DNA of 27,637 bases from CALFMR01 sp035550595. Its GTDB lineage: Bacteria > Acidobacteriota > Vicinamibacteria > Vicinamibacterales > SCN-69-37. Positions 7,511-16,377 of this stretch are shown here, in pieces. Location of the stretch: contig DASZOV010000134.1 of the NCBI GenBank assembly GCA_035550595.1, positions 1-27,637 of the forward strand, in the 5' to 3' direction. Within the stretch, counting starts at the first letter, position 1; every line of letters starts with the position of its first letter. A program made the position numbers and the translations under genes. The notes beneath the pieces were generated by a model. The model was not told where the DNA came from, searched no databases, and saw nothing but the letters and a program-made list of their open reading frames with translations.

Positions 7511-10500
7511 ATGGAGTGCTATCGAAAGAGGTTGGCCATATTGGCCGCCGCGCTGCTCATTAGCCTGAGCGGCTTCACGCGTCCCGCATCCGGACAGACG
7601 ACCTCCGCCTCAATTACCGGCGTCGTCAAGGACGCACAAGGTGGCGTGATCCCCGGCGCGACCATCGTCCTCACGAGTGAAACGCAGGGAACGAAATCGG
7701 CGCCATCGGTTACCGATGCGAACGGCAATTTCACGTTCACGAATATCGCGGCCGATACCTACACCGTTGAAATCACGATGAGCGGATTCAAGACGCTCAA
7801 TCGAAGTGGCGTGTCGGTGAGCCAGGGTGACCGCGTGGCTCTGAGCCAATTGACGCTGGAAATCGGAGGAATGTCAGAGGTTGTCGACGTCAGAGACGAG
7901 GCACCGCTGATTCAATCACAGAGCGGTGACCGGTCATTCACGGTCACGACGTCGTCGGTCGAAAATCTGCCGATCTTGGCGCGAAACTACACCGCCCTGG
8001 CCGAACTCGCACCCGGCGTCAGCCATACGCCCGATCGCGGCGACCTGGTTCGCATCGGCGGTGGCGGACAGAGCAACTACATCATGGACGGCGTCTCCGT
8101 CGTCGACACCGGTTGTAGTTGTGTCGGCTTTCAGTTGAATCCCGATGCCATCGCCGAGGTCAAAGTTCTCACTCAGGGATATCAAGCTGAGTACGGTCGC
8201 TCGAGCGGCCTGCAGGTGACCGCCGTCACGAAGAGCGGCAGCAATCGCTTTCGTGGCTCAACCTATCTGATCCGACGCGATTCCGACTGGAACTCCAATA
8301 GCTGGGCTGCAGCAAAAAACGGCGATCCCAAGCCCGTGTCCAAGCAGACCGACTGGGGATATACGATCGGCGGCCCTATTGGCCGCCCAGGTGGCAATAA
8401 CAAGCTGTTCTTTTTCTACGCTCAAGAATACCGTCCGAGGACGTCCGGCGGCAACGTGAATCGTTTCCGTGTGCCCACGCAGCTCGAGCGTGCGGGCGAC
8501 TTCTCCGAGACTCTCGACAACCAGGGACGGCTCTTCAACACCATTCGCGACGCGTCAACCGGTCAATTGTTCCAAGACGGCGGCGTCACCGGCCGGATCC
8601 CGAGCGATCGACTGTATCAGGTCGGACTGAACATCTTGAACATGTGGCCGCTGCCAAATCTCACGCAGCAGCCAGGCACAAGTTATAACTACGAGGTGAC
8701 AACGCCAGTCACGCATCAGTTGCAATATCAACCAACGGTCAGAGTCGACTACCAGTGGTCGCCACGGTTGCGCTTTACGGGGAAGTTCAGCGGCCAGAAC
8801 TCCAATTCCGGTGAGAGGCCCACGCCAGGCTCGATGCCGGGCTTTAATGACACGACCGCCACGTCGTTCCGGCTGTGGGCTGGTATCTTCACCGTGTCGA
8901 CCTCCGTCAATTTCACCATCACACCGACGACGTTCCTTGAGGCGACGTACGGATTCATGGAAAACGACGGTAACCCGCTGACGTTCTCGCCGATATCGAA
9001 CAAGTTCACGGCCGGTCTTGGAGACCTGCCGATGATCTATCCTGACGCGGGAGTCGTCGATCAGCGGTACATCACGTACGAGCAATTGGTGCGAAAGGCG
9101 CCGCCGTTCTTCGTCGATGGTGCCATGGCATTGGTACCCACATTTTCATGGGGCAATCGCATCGGGTCCGCACCGCCGAGCGTTCCGTTTGGATGCTGCA
9201 AGACGAACCAGACCCAGGACGTCGCGATCAGTCTGACGCACGTTCGCGGCCCGCACACCTACAAAGCTGGCTTCTACTACAACTACAGCTACAAGGGACA
9301 GAACTACGGGACCGCCGCGGGACTTGCCGCCTCGAGTGGCGGTGTGCCGTTTCAGGGTGGCATCGACTTCGGGAACGATAGCAACAACCCCATCGATTCC
9401 GGCTTCGGATTCGCCAATGCCGCGCTGGGCATCTTCTCGTCGTACACGCAGCAGTCGAGCTTCGTCGAAGGGGCATATGTTTACAACCAGATCGAAGCTT
9501 ATGCCCAGGACGATTGGAAGGTTAATCCGAAGTTGACGCTCAACTACGGCCTGCGCGTGACGCATCAGCAGCCGAACTACGACAAGTTCATGCAGATGTC
9601 GAACTTCTTCCCCGAGATCTACGACCGCGGAGCGGCGCCGCTCTTGTACGTGCCGGGCTGTGCGACGGGCAATCCGTGCACCGGTGGGGCGAGACAGGCG
9701 ATGAACCCGACGACCGGCGAGCTTCTCGGGCCAGGCAGCGCCACGTTAATCGGTCAGCGAGTGCCGGGTACGGGCGATCTGCTGAACGGCTTGGCGCAGC
9801 AAGGACAGGCGCCGAACAACAAGTACAACTACACGTGGCCCACGCTCGCCTTCGCCCCGCGCTTTGGTGCGGCCTATGATCTCAGCGGCGCCCAAACGCT
9901 CGTGGTCCGGGGCAGCGTCGGGCTTTTCTACGATCGACCCGATGCCAACGGCACGTTCTCGCAGGTTGGCAATCCGCCGACGGCCACCTCCACGACGCTA
10001 CGCTACGGACAGCTGCAGACAATGGATCCGAACGGCGGCACGTCAGGACCGCCGTTCATCGCGGTCTACCGCTTCCAAAACGACAACCTTCCAACCTCGT
10101 TGCAGTGGAACGGCGGCGTACAGTTCGCGCTCCCGTGGGCATCGTCCCTCGACGTCTCTTACGTCGGGCAAAAAGCCACACACCAGCTGAACGGCGAGGT
10201 CGGGCGGGGCTTCGTCAACATCAACGCGATCGATTTCGGAGCCGCGTTTCTTCCGGTGAATCAGGATCCGACACTCCCCGCGAACAGCGTGCCGGGCGCC
10301 AATGCCTACCCGAGTAATTTGCTCCGTCCGTTCTACGGGTACAACAACATCGACGAGCAGTGGCAGTCGTTCTATCGGACCGCTCATACACTGCAGACAT
10401 CGTTCAATCGCCGGTTCAGCGGCGGCATTCAAGCGGGCATCAACTACACCCTGACACTGAAAGACGAAGGGACGAGCGGCATCGGGTCGGGGTTTAACGG

Positions 10501-11233
10501 CGTCGGCTCAGGACTCCGTCTCGATCACGCGCCCGACGGCAGTTTCTCTGTCAGAGCAGATCAGGCGCAGTATGACGAGCTCAACAAGAACCAGGGATTG
10601 CGTCGTCATCTGGTCAAAGCCAACTTCATCTGGGATCTACCTGATCTCGAGCGACGGTCAGCCGTGTCACGCGTCGTCGGTGCCGTAATCAATGACTGGC
10701 AGCTGTCAGGAGCGTTCACCGGCGGCTCGTCGAATCCGTACACAATTACCTACGGCTACCAGACGGCTGGCGCGAACGTGAATCTCACAGGCTCACCGGA
10801 TTACCCTGCGGCCATTCGCATCGTCGGTGATCCCGGCAGTGGGTGTACGGATAACCAATACGCGCAGTTCAACGTCGATGCCTTCGCCGGTCCGGTTCCG
10901 CCAAGTCTGGGCCTCGAGTCTGGCCGGAACTACATGCAAGGATGCGCCGACCACACCACCGACCTGGCCATTGCGAGGAACTTCAAGCTCGGTGGTCAGC
11001 GCGTTGCTCAGGTGCGACTCGAGCTATTCAACGCCTTCAATACCGTCGTGTTCAACGGGCGAGTCACGCAACTGCAGCTCGTGAGCCCGACAGACCAGAC
11101 GACGCGCAATTCACAGTTCGTGGACGGCAGTGTCGATCCGGCGCGCCTGGTGCCGCGAAATGCCGGGTTCGGCGCCGTGACGAGTGCGCAGCCGATGCGG
11201 TCAATCCAATTGACGCTCCGGTTGTCGTTCTAA
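7511..11233 (+). CDS. TonB-dependent outer-membrane receptor, Oar-like, with carboxypeptidase-regulatory domain
   Basis: The 1240-residue protein starts with a signal peptide (about residues 1-29, ending ASGQ). Next comes a carboxypeptidase-regulatory-like beta-sandwich (about 31-115, SITGVVKDAQGGVIPGATIVL), then a plug domain (about 130-250, including SNYIMDGVSVVD and QAEYGRSSGLQVTAVTKSG). The rest is a long beta-barrel ending in LTLRLSF, a typical outer-membrane beta-signal with C-terminal Phe. The start is set by a strong Shine-Dalgarno six bases upstream. Receptors of this large type are abundant in Acidobacteriota and are thought to import oligosaccharides or other bulky substrates. Cysteine pairs occur at C202/C204 and C562/C563. 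The following genes encode periplasmic sugar-active proteins, so a carbohydrate substrate is inferred. Confidence 0.92.
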   Translation: MECYRKRLAILAAALLISLSGFTRPASGQTTSASITGVVKDAQGGVIPGATIVLTSETQGTKSAPSVTDANGNFTFTNIAADTYTVEITMSGFKTLNRSGVSVSQGDRVALSQLTLEIGGMSEVVDVRDEAPLIQSQSGDRSFTVTTSSVENLPILARNYTALAELAPGVSHTPDRGDLVRIGGGGQSNYIMDGVSVVDTGCSCVGFQLNPDAIAEVKVLTQGYQAEYGRSSGLQVTAVTKSGSNRFRGSTYLIRRDSDWNSNSWAAAKNGDPKPVSKQTDWGYTIGGPIGRPGGNNKLFFFYAQEYRPRTSGGNVNRFRVPTQLERAGDFSETLDNQGRLFNTIRDASTGQLFQDGGVTGRIPSDRLYQVGLNILNMWPLPNLTQQPGTSYNYEVTTPVTHQLQYQPTVRVDYQWSPRLRFTGKFSGQNSNSGERPTPGSMPGFNDTTATSFRLWAGIFTVSTSVNFTITPTTFLEATYGFMENDGNPLTFSPISNKFTAGLGDLPMIYPDAGVVDQRYITYEQLVRKAPPFFVDGAMALVPTFSWGNRIGSAPPSVPFGCCKTNQTQDVAISLTHVRGPHTYKAGFYYNYSYKGQNYGTAAGLAASSGGVPFQGGIDFGNDSNNPIDSGFGFANAALGIFSSYTQQSSFVEGAYVYNQIEAYAQDDWKVNPKLTLNYGLRVTHQQPNYDKFMQMSNFFPEIYDRGAAPLLYVPGCATGNPCTGGARQAMNPTTGELLGPGSATLIGQRVPGTGDLLNGLAQQGQAPNNKYNYTWPTLAFAPRFGAAYDLSGAQTLVVRGSVGLFYDRPDANGTFSQVGNPPTATSTTLRYGQLQTMDPNGGTSGPPFIAVYRFQNDNLPTSLQWNGGVQFALPWASSLDVSYVGQKATHQLNGEVGRGFVNINAIDFGAAFLPVNQDPTLPANSVPGANAYPSNLLRPFYGYNNIDEQWQSFYRTAHTLQTSFNRRFSGGIQAGINYTLTLKDEGTSGIGSGFNGVGSGLRLDHAPDGSFSVRADQAQYDELNKNQGLRRHLVKANFIWDLPDLERRSAVSRVVGAVINDWQLSGAFTGGSSNPYTITYGYQTAGANVNLTGSPDYPAAIRIVGDPGSGCTDNQYAQFNVDAFAGPVPPSLGLESGRNYMQGCADHTTDLAIARNFKLGGQRVAQVRLELFNAFNTVVFNGRVTQLQLVSPTDQTTRNSQFVDGSVDPARLVPRNAGFGAVTSAQPMRSIQLTLRLSF

Positions 11234-11254
11234 GGCAGCGAACGCAAAGCGCTG

Positions 11255-11286
11255 CGCCGGCGGCCGTATTCGTAGGGCCGCCGGCG
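11255..11286 (+). promoter_or_regulatory. Intra-operon hairpin between the receptor and dehydrogenase genes
   Basis: An exact 11-bp inverted repeat (CGCCGGCGGCC / GGCCGCCGGCG) occupies 11255-11265 and 11276-11286 with a 10-base loop. It starts 21 bases after the receptor stop. There is no T-run after it, so it is more likely an RNA-stability or partial-termination element than a full terminator. Confidence 0.5.
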
Positions 11287-11318
11287 ACTGCCGATTGGCA
11301 ACAACGTGAGGTAACGTC

Positions 11319-14069
11319 GTGAAGCATGCCATGGACTGGAGCAACGGGAAGCGGCGGGGAAGCGAGGACACACGCCCACGGCGTCTTGTCCTCACAGTGG
11401 CGGCACTAATCGGTAGCCTACTCGCTGTCGTGGCGATTCGCGCGTCGAGCCAGGCCCGTGTTCCAGCGGTGACCGCCGCGACGACGATCGATGAGAGCAG
11501 GTTCGTCGTTACGCCGGTGATTCCGGACGGCGAGCTCGACGAGCCGATGATGTTCGATGTCGCCCGAGACGGGCGCATTTACATCGCGGAACGCAAGGGC
11601 GCACTCAAGCAATTCGATCCAACGACCAATGTGTTGACGACTGTCGCCGTTATACCAACGAACCATCAATATCGAGACGCGGCCGGCAAGCCGACACGCG
11701 AAGCGGAAGAGGGCCTCATCGGTCTGGCGCTCGATCCACGGTTCGATGAAAATCACTGGATCTACCTGCGCTATGCGGATCCGGTTGAATCAAAGCACGT
11801 CCTGTCGCGCTGGGAACTGCGTGATGGCCATCTCGTCGACGGGTCGAAAAAGGACCTGCTGTCGTTCTACGTTCAGCGGCGCGAATGCTGCCACATCGGA
11901 GGTGGGCTGACGTTCGACGGACACGGCAACCTCTACATGACCGTCGGCGCGAACAGTCCGGACGACGTCAGCGCTGCCGATCCAAACGATCTGCGCGGGA
12001 AAATCGTTCGCGTTCATCCCGAGCCGGATGGCACGTATAGCATCCCGCCGGGAAATCTGTATCCGCCAGGGACACCGAATACGAGACCCGAGATCTACGT
12101 CATGGGGCTGCGGAATCCTTGGCGACCGACGGTGGATTCTGCGACGGGTTGGCTGTACTGGGGAGAAGTCGGCGACGGGTGGGACGAATTCAATCGCGCC
12201 GAACATCCAGGCTTTTTCGGATGGCCGTACTGGGAGGGCAACAATGCACCGCGAGCCGCCGCGGCCGCGACGCGATCGACGCTCCGTCCCGACGTGCCCG
12301 CGCCGACGCCGGCGCTCATTACGTACGATAGCTCTCCCAGCGCGGTGGCGTTGCTGGGTGCCGGCACGCGGTGCTCGGTCGGCGGTCCGATCTACCACCG
12401 ATCGGACCTGCCGAGCACCGCTGCGCGGCCGTGGCCGGCGCATTTCGAAGGCCGATGGATCATCACCGATTGCGTCCGAGCATGGATCGTCTCGGTCAAT
12501 ATGGCCGCCAATGGAACGATCGACGGCTTCGAACAGATCGCGCCGAGCTATCGGCCATCGACGCCGTTGGATCTCAAGTTCGGACCGGACGGCGATCTGT
12601 ACGTCCTCGAATACGGCGTGAATTTCTTCATGCGAAACGAGACCGCTCGCCTTTCGAAAATCGAGTACCGCGCTGGCAATCGCCCTCCGATCGCCAAAGC
12701 CTCGGTGTCGCGCCGCGCTGGCATTCCACCGTTCAACGTGCAGTTGTCATCGAACGGTAGCGACGATCCAGACCATGATCGTCTTCGCTACGAATGGACG
12801 ATCAGTTCGGACGCCGATGGCAGCGTCAGAACAGTCACCGGCCAGAATCCAACGGTACCATTCGTGAAGACCGGCAGCTACACCGTAACCCTGACGGTGA
12901 CTGATCCTGCGGGTGCGACCGGGACGGCATCGGTGAACATCGTATCGGGTAATGATGCGCCAAATGTCGCAATTACGGTCGATGGCAATCCGACCTATTA
13001 CGTTCCAGGTCGACCGTTTGCCTATGCAGTACACGTGAGTGATCGTGAAGATCGTCAAATCGCACCCGAGCAGATTGCGCTGAGCATCGACTACGTTCCG
13101 GAGATGTTCGACATCGGCGCGATTCGATCGATTGACAAGCCAGTTGATGCAACGACCAAGTTCGCCGTCGCGTCAGCGCTCATGGCCAAAAGCGATTGTC
13201 GCGCCTGCCACAACACGTCGACGCGAACCATTGGTCCGGCGATGGCTGAATTGGCCGCCAAGTACCGTGTGACGGACGAGCCAACCGTCGAACGACTCGC
13301 GAGGAAGGTGCGCGCGGGTGGCAGCGGCGTATGGGGGACGGAGCAGGCCATGCCTCCGCATCCCGCGCTGACGCTCAACGAAGCGAGGACGATTGTCCGC
13401 GCGATGCTGAGCATCAACAATACGAACGTCCGAACGTTGCCGCTCACCGGGTCGTTCACGCCGACGATTCCTCCGGGCGAGTCCGGGGCGGGAAGTTTCG
13501 TGATCCATGCCGCGTATTCCGATCACGGAGCAAACGGTCTGCCGGTACAGACGTCTGATGCCGTGGCGGTGCTGCGGAGCACCCTGAGACTGGCAAATAG
13601 TGCGGAGTACAGTCGCGGTGCGACGCCGGCCGTCGCTTTCGGGGGGTTCGAAACCGGCATGATACTCGGCGACGACGCTTATCTGGGCTTCAGCAAGATC
13701 GACGTGTCGGGCGTACGGGCGGTGGCGCTGTGGTCCGGCGGCCGTCCGATCAGAGGACACGTCGAAATTCGACGCGACTCGCCCGCGGGGCCCCTGCTCG
13801 GGCAAGGCGGTTCGGACGCTGTCGATGCGACGGGCGCGCGCGGACGAGTGGGCGCACGGCGAGGTGGTGCGTACGGCGGGATCGAGGGGTACACGTACGA
13901 CAATGTCGGCAGCGCGATTGCCATAACCGCGCGCGTACCAGACGAGACGATCTCCATTGCGCCGACGAGCGGTACGCACGACTTGTACATCATCTTCAGA
14001 CAGCTCGAAGGACAAACGGCGAGCGACGCGGTGACCCTCAACGCGATTCGTCTCGTGTTTCAGGAGTAG
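11319..14069 (+). CDS. Secreted PQQ-type sugar dehydrogenase fused to PKD, cytochrome c and CBM6-like domains
   Basis: The 916-residue protein has an N-terminal membrane or signal segment (about 22-45). A glucose/sorbosone dehydrogenase beta-propeller follows (about 60-450), with the likely base H192 in CCHIGGGLTF and the R265-N266 pair in GLRNPWRP. A PKD domain covers about 455-545. A class I cytochrome c domain covers about 610-700, with CRACH at 627-631 and a likely axial Met at 678. A CBM6-like beta-sandwich covers about 735-916. The GTG start has GTGAGG upstream. The propeller would oxidise a sugar in the periplasm using PQQ and pass electrons to the built-in heme. No PQQ synthesis genes lie in the window. 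Some proteins of this fold lack dehydrogenase activity, so the reaction is inferred. Confidence 0.85.
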   Translation: MKHAMDWSNGKRRGSEDTRPRRLVLTVAALIGSLLAVVAIRASSQARVPAVTAATTIDESRFVVTPVIPDGELDEPMMFDVARDGRIYIAERKGALKQFDPTTNVLTTVAVIPTNHQYRDAAGKPTREAEEGLIGLALDPRFDENHWIYLRYADPVESKHVLSRWELRDGHLVDGSKKDLLSFYVQRRECCHIGGGLTFDGHGNLYMTVGANSPDDVSAADPNDLRGKIVRVHPEPDGTYSIPPGNLYPPGTPNTRPEIYVMGLRNPWRPTVDSATGWLYWGEVGDGWDEFNRAEHPGFFGWPYWEGNNAPRAAAAATRSTLRPDVPAPTPALITYDSSPSAVALLGAGTRCSVGGPIYHRSDLPSTAARPWPAHFEGRWIITDCVRAWIVSVNMAANGTIDGFEQIAPSYRPSTPLDLKFGPDGDLYVLEYGVNFFMRNETARLSKIEYRAGNRPPIAKASVSRRAGIPPFNVQLSSNGSDDPDHDRLRYEWTISSDADGSVRTVTGQNPTVPFVKTGSYTVTLTVTDPAGATGTASVNIVSGNDAPNVAITVDGNPTYYVPGRPFAYAVHVSDREDRQIAPEQIALSIDYVPEMFDIGAIRSIDKPVDATTKFAVASALMAKSDCRACHNTSTRTIGPAMAELAAKYRVTDEPTVERLARKVRAGGSGVWGTEQAMPPHPALTLNEARTIVRAMLSINNTNVRTLPLTGSFTPTIPPGESGAGSFVIHAAYSDHGANGLPVQTSDAVAVLRSTLRLANSAEYSRGATPAVAFGGFETGMILGDDAYLGFSKIDVSGVRAVALWSGGRPIRGHVEIRRDSPAGPLLGQGGSDAVDATGARGRVGARRGGAYGGIEGYTYDNVGSAIAITARVPDETISIAPTSGTHDLYIIFRQLEGQTASDAVTLNAIRLVFQE

Positions 14070-14075
14070 CGGCCA

Positions 14076-15035
14076 ATGATGCCATCAAGACGGACGCGTA
14101 CAGCGAGCAGCGATGGGCGGACACGGAAGATACGGGATGTCGGCTTGGGTGTAATGGTGATCGGCGCGGCGCTGGTCATGACGAGCTCGCTGGCCGGACG
14201 CGCGGGCCTGCAAGCGAGAGCGAGCGAGCAGCGCGGTGGGGCGGCGGCTGACGGACGTTCGAGTGCGACCGCCGTGGCGGGATCCCAGCAAGTGGGTAGT
14301 CGTTTCCATGAGCCGGATCCCATCGACTTCAATGACCACGATGGGTTCGTCAGAATCTTCGACGGTTCAACGTTGAAGGACTGGGATGGCAATCCGGCAT
14401 TTTGGCGAGTAGAGAATGGTGCAATTGTCGGTGAGTCCACGCGCGAGCGGCCGGCGAAGCATCAGGAGTACATCTCGTACCACGGCGGCGACCTAGCGAT
14501 GGTTCGTGATTTCGATCTCAAACTCGAAATCAAGGTTGAAGCCGGAGGTGGCGGCGGCATTCAGTACAGGAGTCAGGTCGGACTGCCGTGGCGTCCGGGA
14601 TCGAGCCAACCAGCCGATCCAACGATGAATTTGAAGTGGATGATGACGGGGCCGCAGGCGGACTTCTGGTATCCGGTCGGACCGAAGCAATTCGAATACA
14701 CCGGCCAGTTCTATTCAGAAAATACGCCGGCCGGAATCGTGGCGTGGAGAGGTGAGGTCGTCAATGCTACGCCAGACAAAGCGCCGCGGTTGATCGCAGA
14801 TATCGACAGTAGGGCCGCACTCGGTGGGTACGTGCGAATCAACGACTGGAATCAATATCTGATCGTCGCGCGTGGAGGAACGTTCCTACACATCCTCAAC
14901 GGTCGTCTGATGTCGGCGTTGATCGACGACGACCCAGCGTCGCCGCACAACCGGGCCGGTCTCATTGGCTTCGAGATCGAAGGCACGCCGTGCAAGGTCT
15001 CGATCCGTGACGTATGGCTTAAGAAGCTGCGATGA
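14076..15035 (+). CDS. DUF1080 protein (3-keto-disaccharide hydrolase family)
   Basis: The 319-residue protein has a basic N-terminus and a hydrophobic helix (about 22-42), so it is exported or membrane-anchored. A low-complexity linker follows, then a DUF1080 jelly-roll domain at about 85-318. Typical family segments are GFVRIFDGSTLKDWDGNP, FWRVENGAIVGEST, GGGGIQYRSQ and NDWNQYLIVARGGTFLHILNG. Members of this family hydrolyse 3-keto-glycosides in Bacteroidota and related bacteria. It lies six bases after the dehydrogenase stop, with GGAG upstream, so the two are co-transcribed. The pairing suggests breakdown of an oxidised glycoside in the periplasm, although the dehydrogenase family next door is better known for C1 oxidation. 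Confidence 0.87.
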   Translation: MMPSRRTRTASSDGRTRKIRDVGLGVMVIGAALVMTSSLAGRAGLQARASEQRGGAAADGRSSATAVAGSQQVGSRFHEPDPIDFNDHDGFVRIFDGSTLKDWDGNPAFWRVENGAIVGESTRERPAKHQEYISYHGGDLAMVRDFDLKLEIKVEAGGGGGIQYRSQVGLPWRPGSSQPADPTMNLKWMMTGPQADFWYPVGPKQFEYTGQFYSENTPAGIVAWRGEVVNATPDKAPRLIADIDSRAALGGYVRINDWNQYLIVARGGTFLHILNGRLMSALIDDDPASPHNRAGLIGFEIEGTPCKVSIRDVWLKKLR

Positions 15036-15403
15036 CCGAGCGCGTGGCCTAGTGCGGCTCGGTGTTCCACAGAGTGAAACAGAAGGTCAGATAGTCGCGC
15101 TGCCTCAAGGCCACCGCAGCGTTCCGGTGGCTGATCGAGCCGCGTCACGATCGATTACGTCGCAAAGTCACCGCCAACAGGTTATTGGCGCAGTGAGGCG
15201 CAAAATGGCCGAGTCGCTCGTCCCCTCAGGAGGAGGGGGCAGCGGCGGTCGCTGGCGGCCGTCGTGTTCCGCATAGAGAAACCGGTGTCTCTGCCGCCCC
15301 CTCGGCTTGCCAGCCCACCGCGTTCGCGGACAGACTTGTGCCCGTTTCCCGCCGTCCACGCCCGGTCGCGCGGGGCCTGTCGTCGCCCGGAGGTCCAACG
15401 CTC
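15036..15403. other. Intergenic stretch at the boundary of two compositional zones
   Basis: I see no gene here. Two small inverted repeats occur: GCCACCG / CGGTGGC at 15110-15116 and 15125-15131, and CGCCAA / TTGGCG at 15172-15177 and 15185-15190. Neither has a T-run. A GGAGG at 15390-15394 serves the next gene. The stretch separates the lower-GC receptor block from the very GC-rich epimerase operon, so a promoter for the latter may lie here. Confidence 0.45.
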
Positions 15404-16288
15404 ATGCAAGTCGCCATGCACAACTGGATGAGGGCCGAGCCCCTCGAGGTCACTGTCGCCCGTCTCGCCAAGTGCGGCTACGACGCCATCGAGATCAGCG
15501 GCGAGCCCGAGCGCTACAACACGAAGGACGTGGGCAAGCTCCTGAAGGACCACGGACTGACCTGCTGGGGATCGGTCACGCTCATGCTCGGCGATCGCAA
15601 CCTGCTCGCCGCCGACGAGAAGAATCGTGCCGCGTCGGTGAAATACGTCACCGACACCATCACGATGGTCAAGGAACTCGGTGGGCAGGAGATCACGATC
15701 GTCCCCTGCACGGTCGGTAAGCTCGTGCCCGAGGCCGGTCCGGACGAGGAGTGGGGCTGGGCGGTCGCGAGCTTGAAGCAGTGTTACGAACACGGCCAGC
15801 GCGAAGGCGTGCGTATCGCCATCGAGCCGCTCAACCGCTTCGAGACCTACTTCCTCAACCGGCACGACCAGGCACTCCTGCTCGCCGAGGCCGTCGGGCC
15901 GTCGTGCGGGATCTGTCTCGACGCGTTCCACATGAACATCGAGGAGAAGGACATGTTCGCGGCCATCCGGAAGGCCGGGCCGCGGCTGAACGACTTCCAT
16001 GTGGCCGACAACAACCGCATGGCGTGCGGCATGGGCAACCTCGACTGGAAGCGCATCATCGACACGCTGAAGTCGACGGGCTACGACGGCGCGCTGACCG
16101 TCGAGTTCGTCGCGCCGCTCGACCGGACGCCGGCCAATCCGTACGCGAACATGCTCGAGCGCGGCAACGTCACGCTGACGCCCGAGGAGCTGAAGTTCAT
16201 GGTCGATCACGGCACCGGCAACCTGTCGGACGAGTTCTATTCGTGGCTCGTCGACGAGACGATCAAGACGCTCCGCCGGAACATGTGA
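15404..16288 (+). CDS. Sugar epimerase/isomerase, xylose-isomerase-like TIM barrel
   Basis: The 294-residue protein has the AP-endonuclease/xylose-isomerase-like fold. A likely metal site is E141 (IAIEPLNRFETYF), D173 (CLDAFHMNIEE), H199 (NDFHVADNNR) and E234 (LTVEFVAP). Their spacing closely follows the Glu-Asp-His-Glu set of D-tagatose/D-psicose 3-epimerases. The ATG at 15404 gives the family-like start MQVAMHNW and has GGAGG upstream; the frame stays open further upstream without family character. It is probably cytoplasmic and interconverts a keto-sugar, keto-acid or inosose. It opens a five-gene operon. The exact substrate cannot be read; 5-keto-L-gluconate epimerase (IolO), hydroxypyruvate isomerase and inosose enzymes share this fold. 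Confidence 0.88.
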   Translation: MQVAMHNWMRAEPLEVTVARLAKCGYDAIEISGEPERYNTKDVGKLLKDHGLTCWGSVTLMLGDRNLLAADEKNRAASVKYVTDTITMVKELGGQEITIVPCTVGKLVPEAGPDEEWGWAVASLKQCYEHGQREGVRIAIEPLNRFETYFLNRHDQALLLAEAVGPSCGICLDAFHMNIEEKDMFAAIRKAGPRLNDFHVADNNRMACGMGNLDWKRIIDTLKSTGYDGALTVEFVAPLDRTPANPYANMLERGNVTLTPEELKFMVDHGTGNLSDEFYSWLVDETIKTLRRNM

Positions 16289-16302
16289 TCGGGATCGTCG
16301 CG

Positions 16303-16377
16303 ATGACCGCGTTCTCCGACGAATCAATCGCCCGGCTCGCGTCGCGCGCCGCCCGTGCTGCTGCTCACCACGCGTGA
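16303..16377 (+). other. Possible 24-codon upstream ORF coupled to the Tm-1-like gene
   Basis: An ATG at 16303 opens a 24-residue frame (MTAFSDESIARLASR, then Ala/Arg/His-rich). Its TGA at 16375-16377 overlaps the GTG start of the next gene in a GTGA arrangement. The next gene has no visible Shine-Dalgarno of its own, so ribosomes ending this frame could re-initiate there. It could also be chance or a shifted remnant of a longer N-terminus. Confidence 0.3.
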
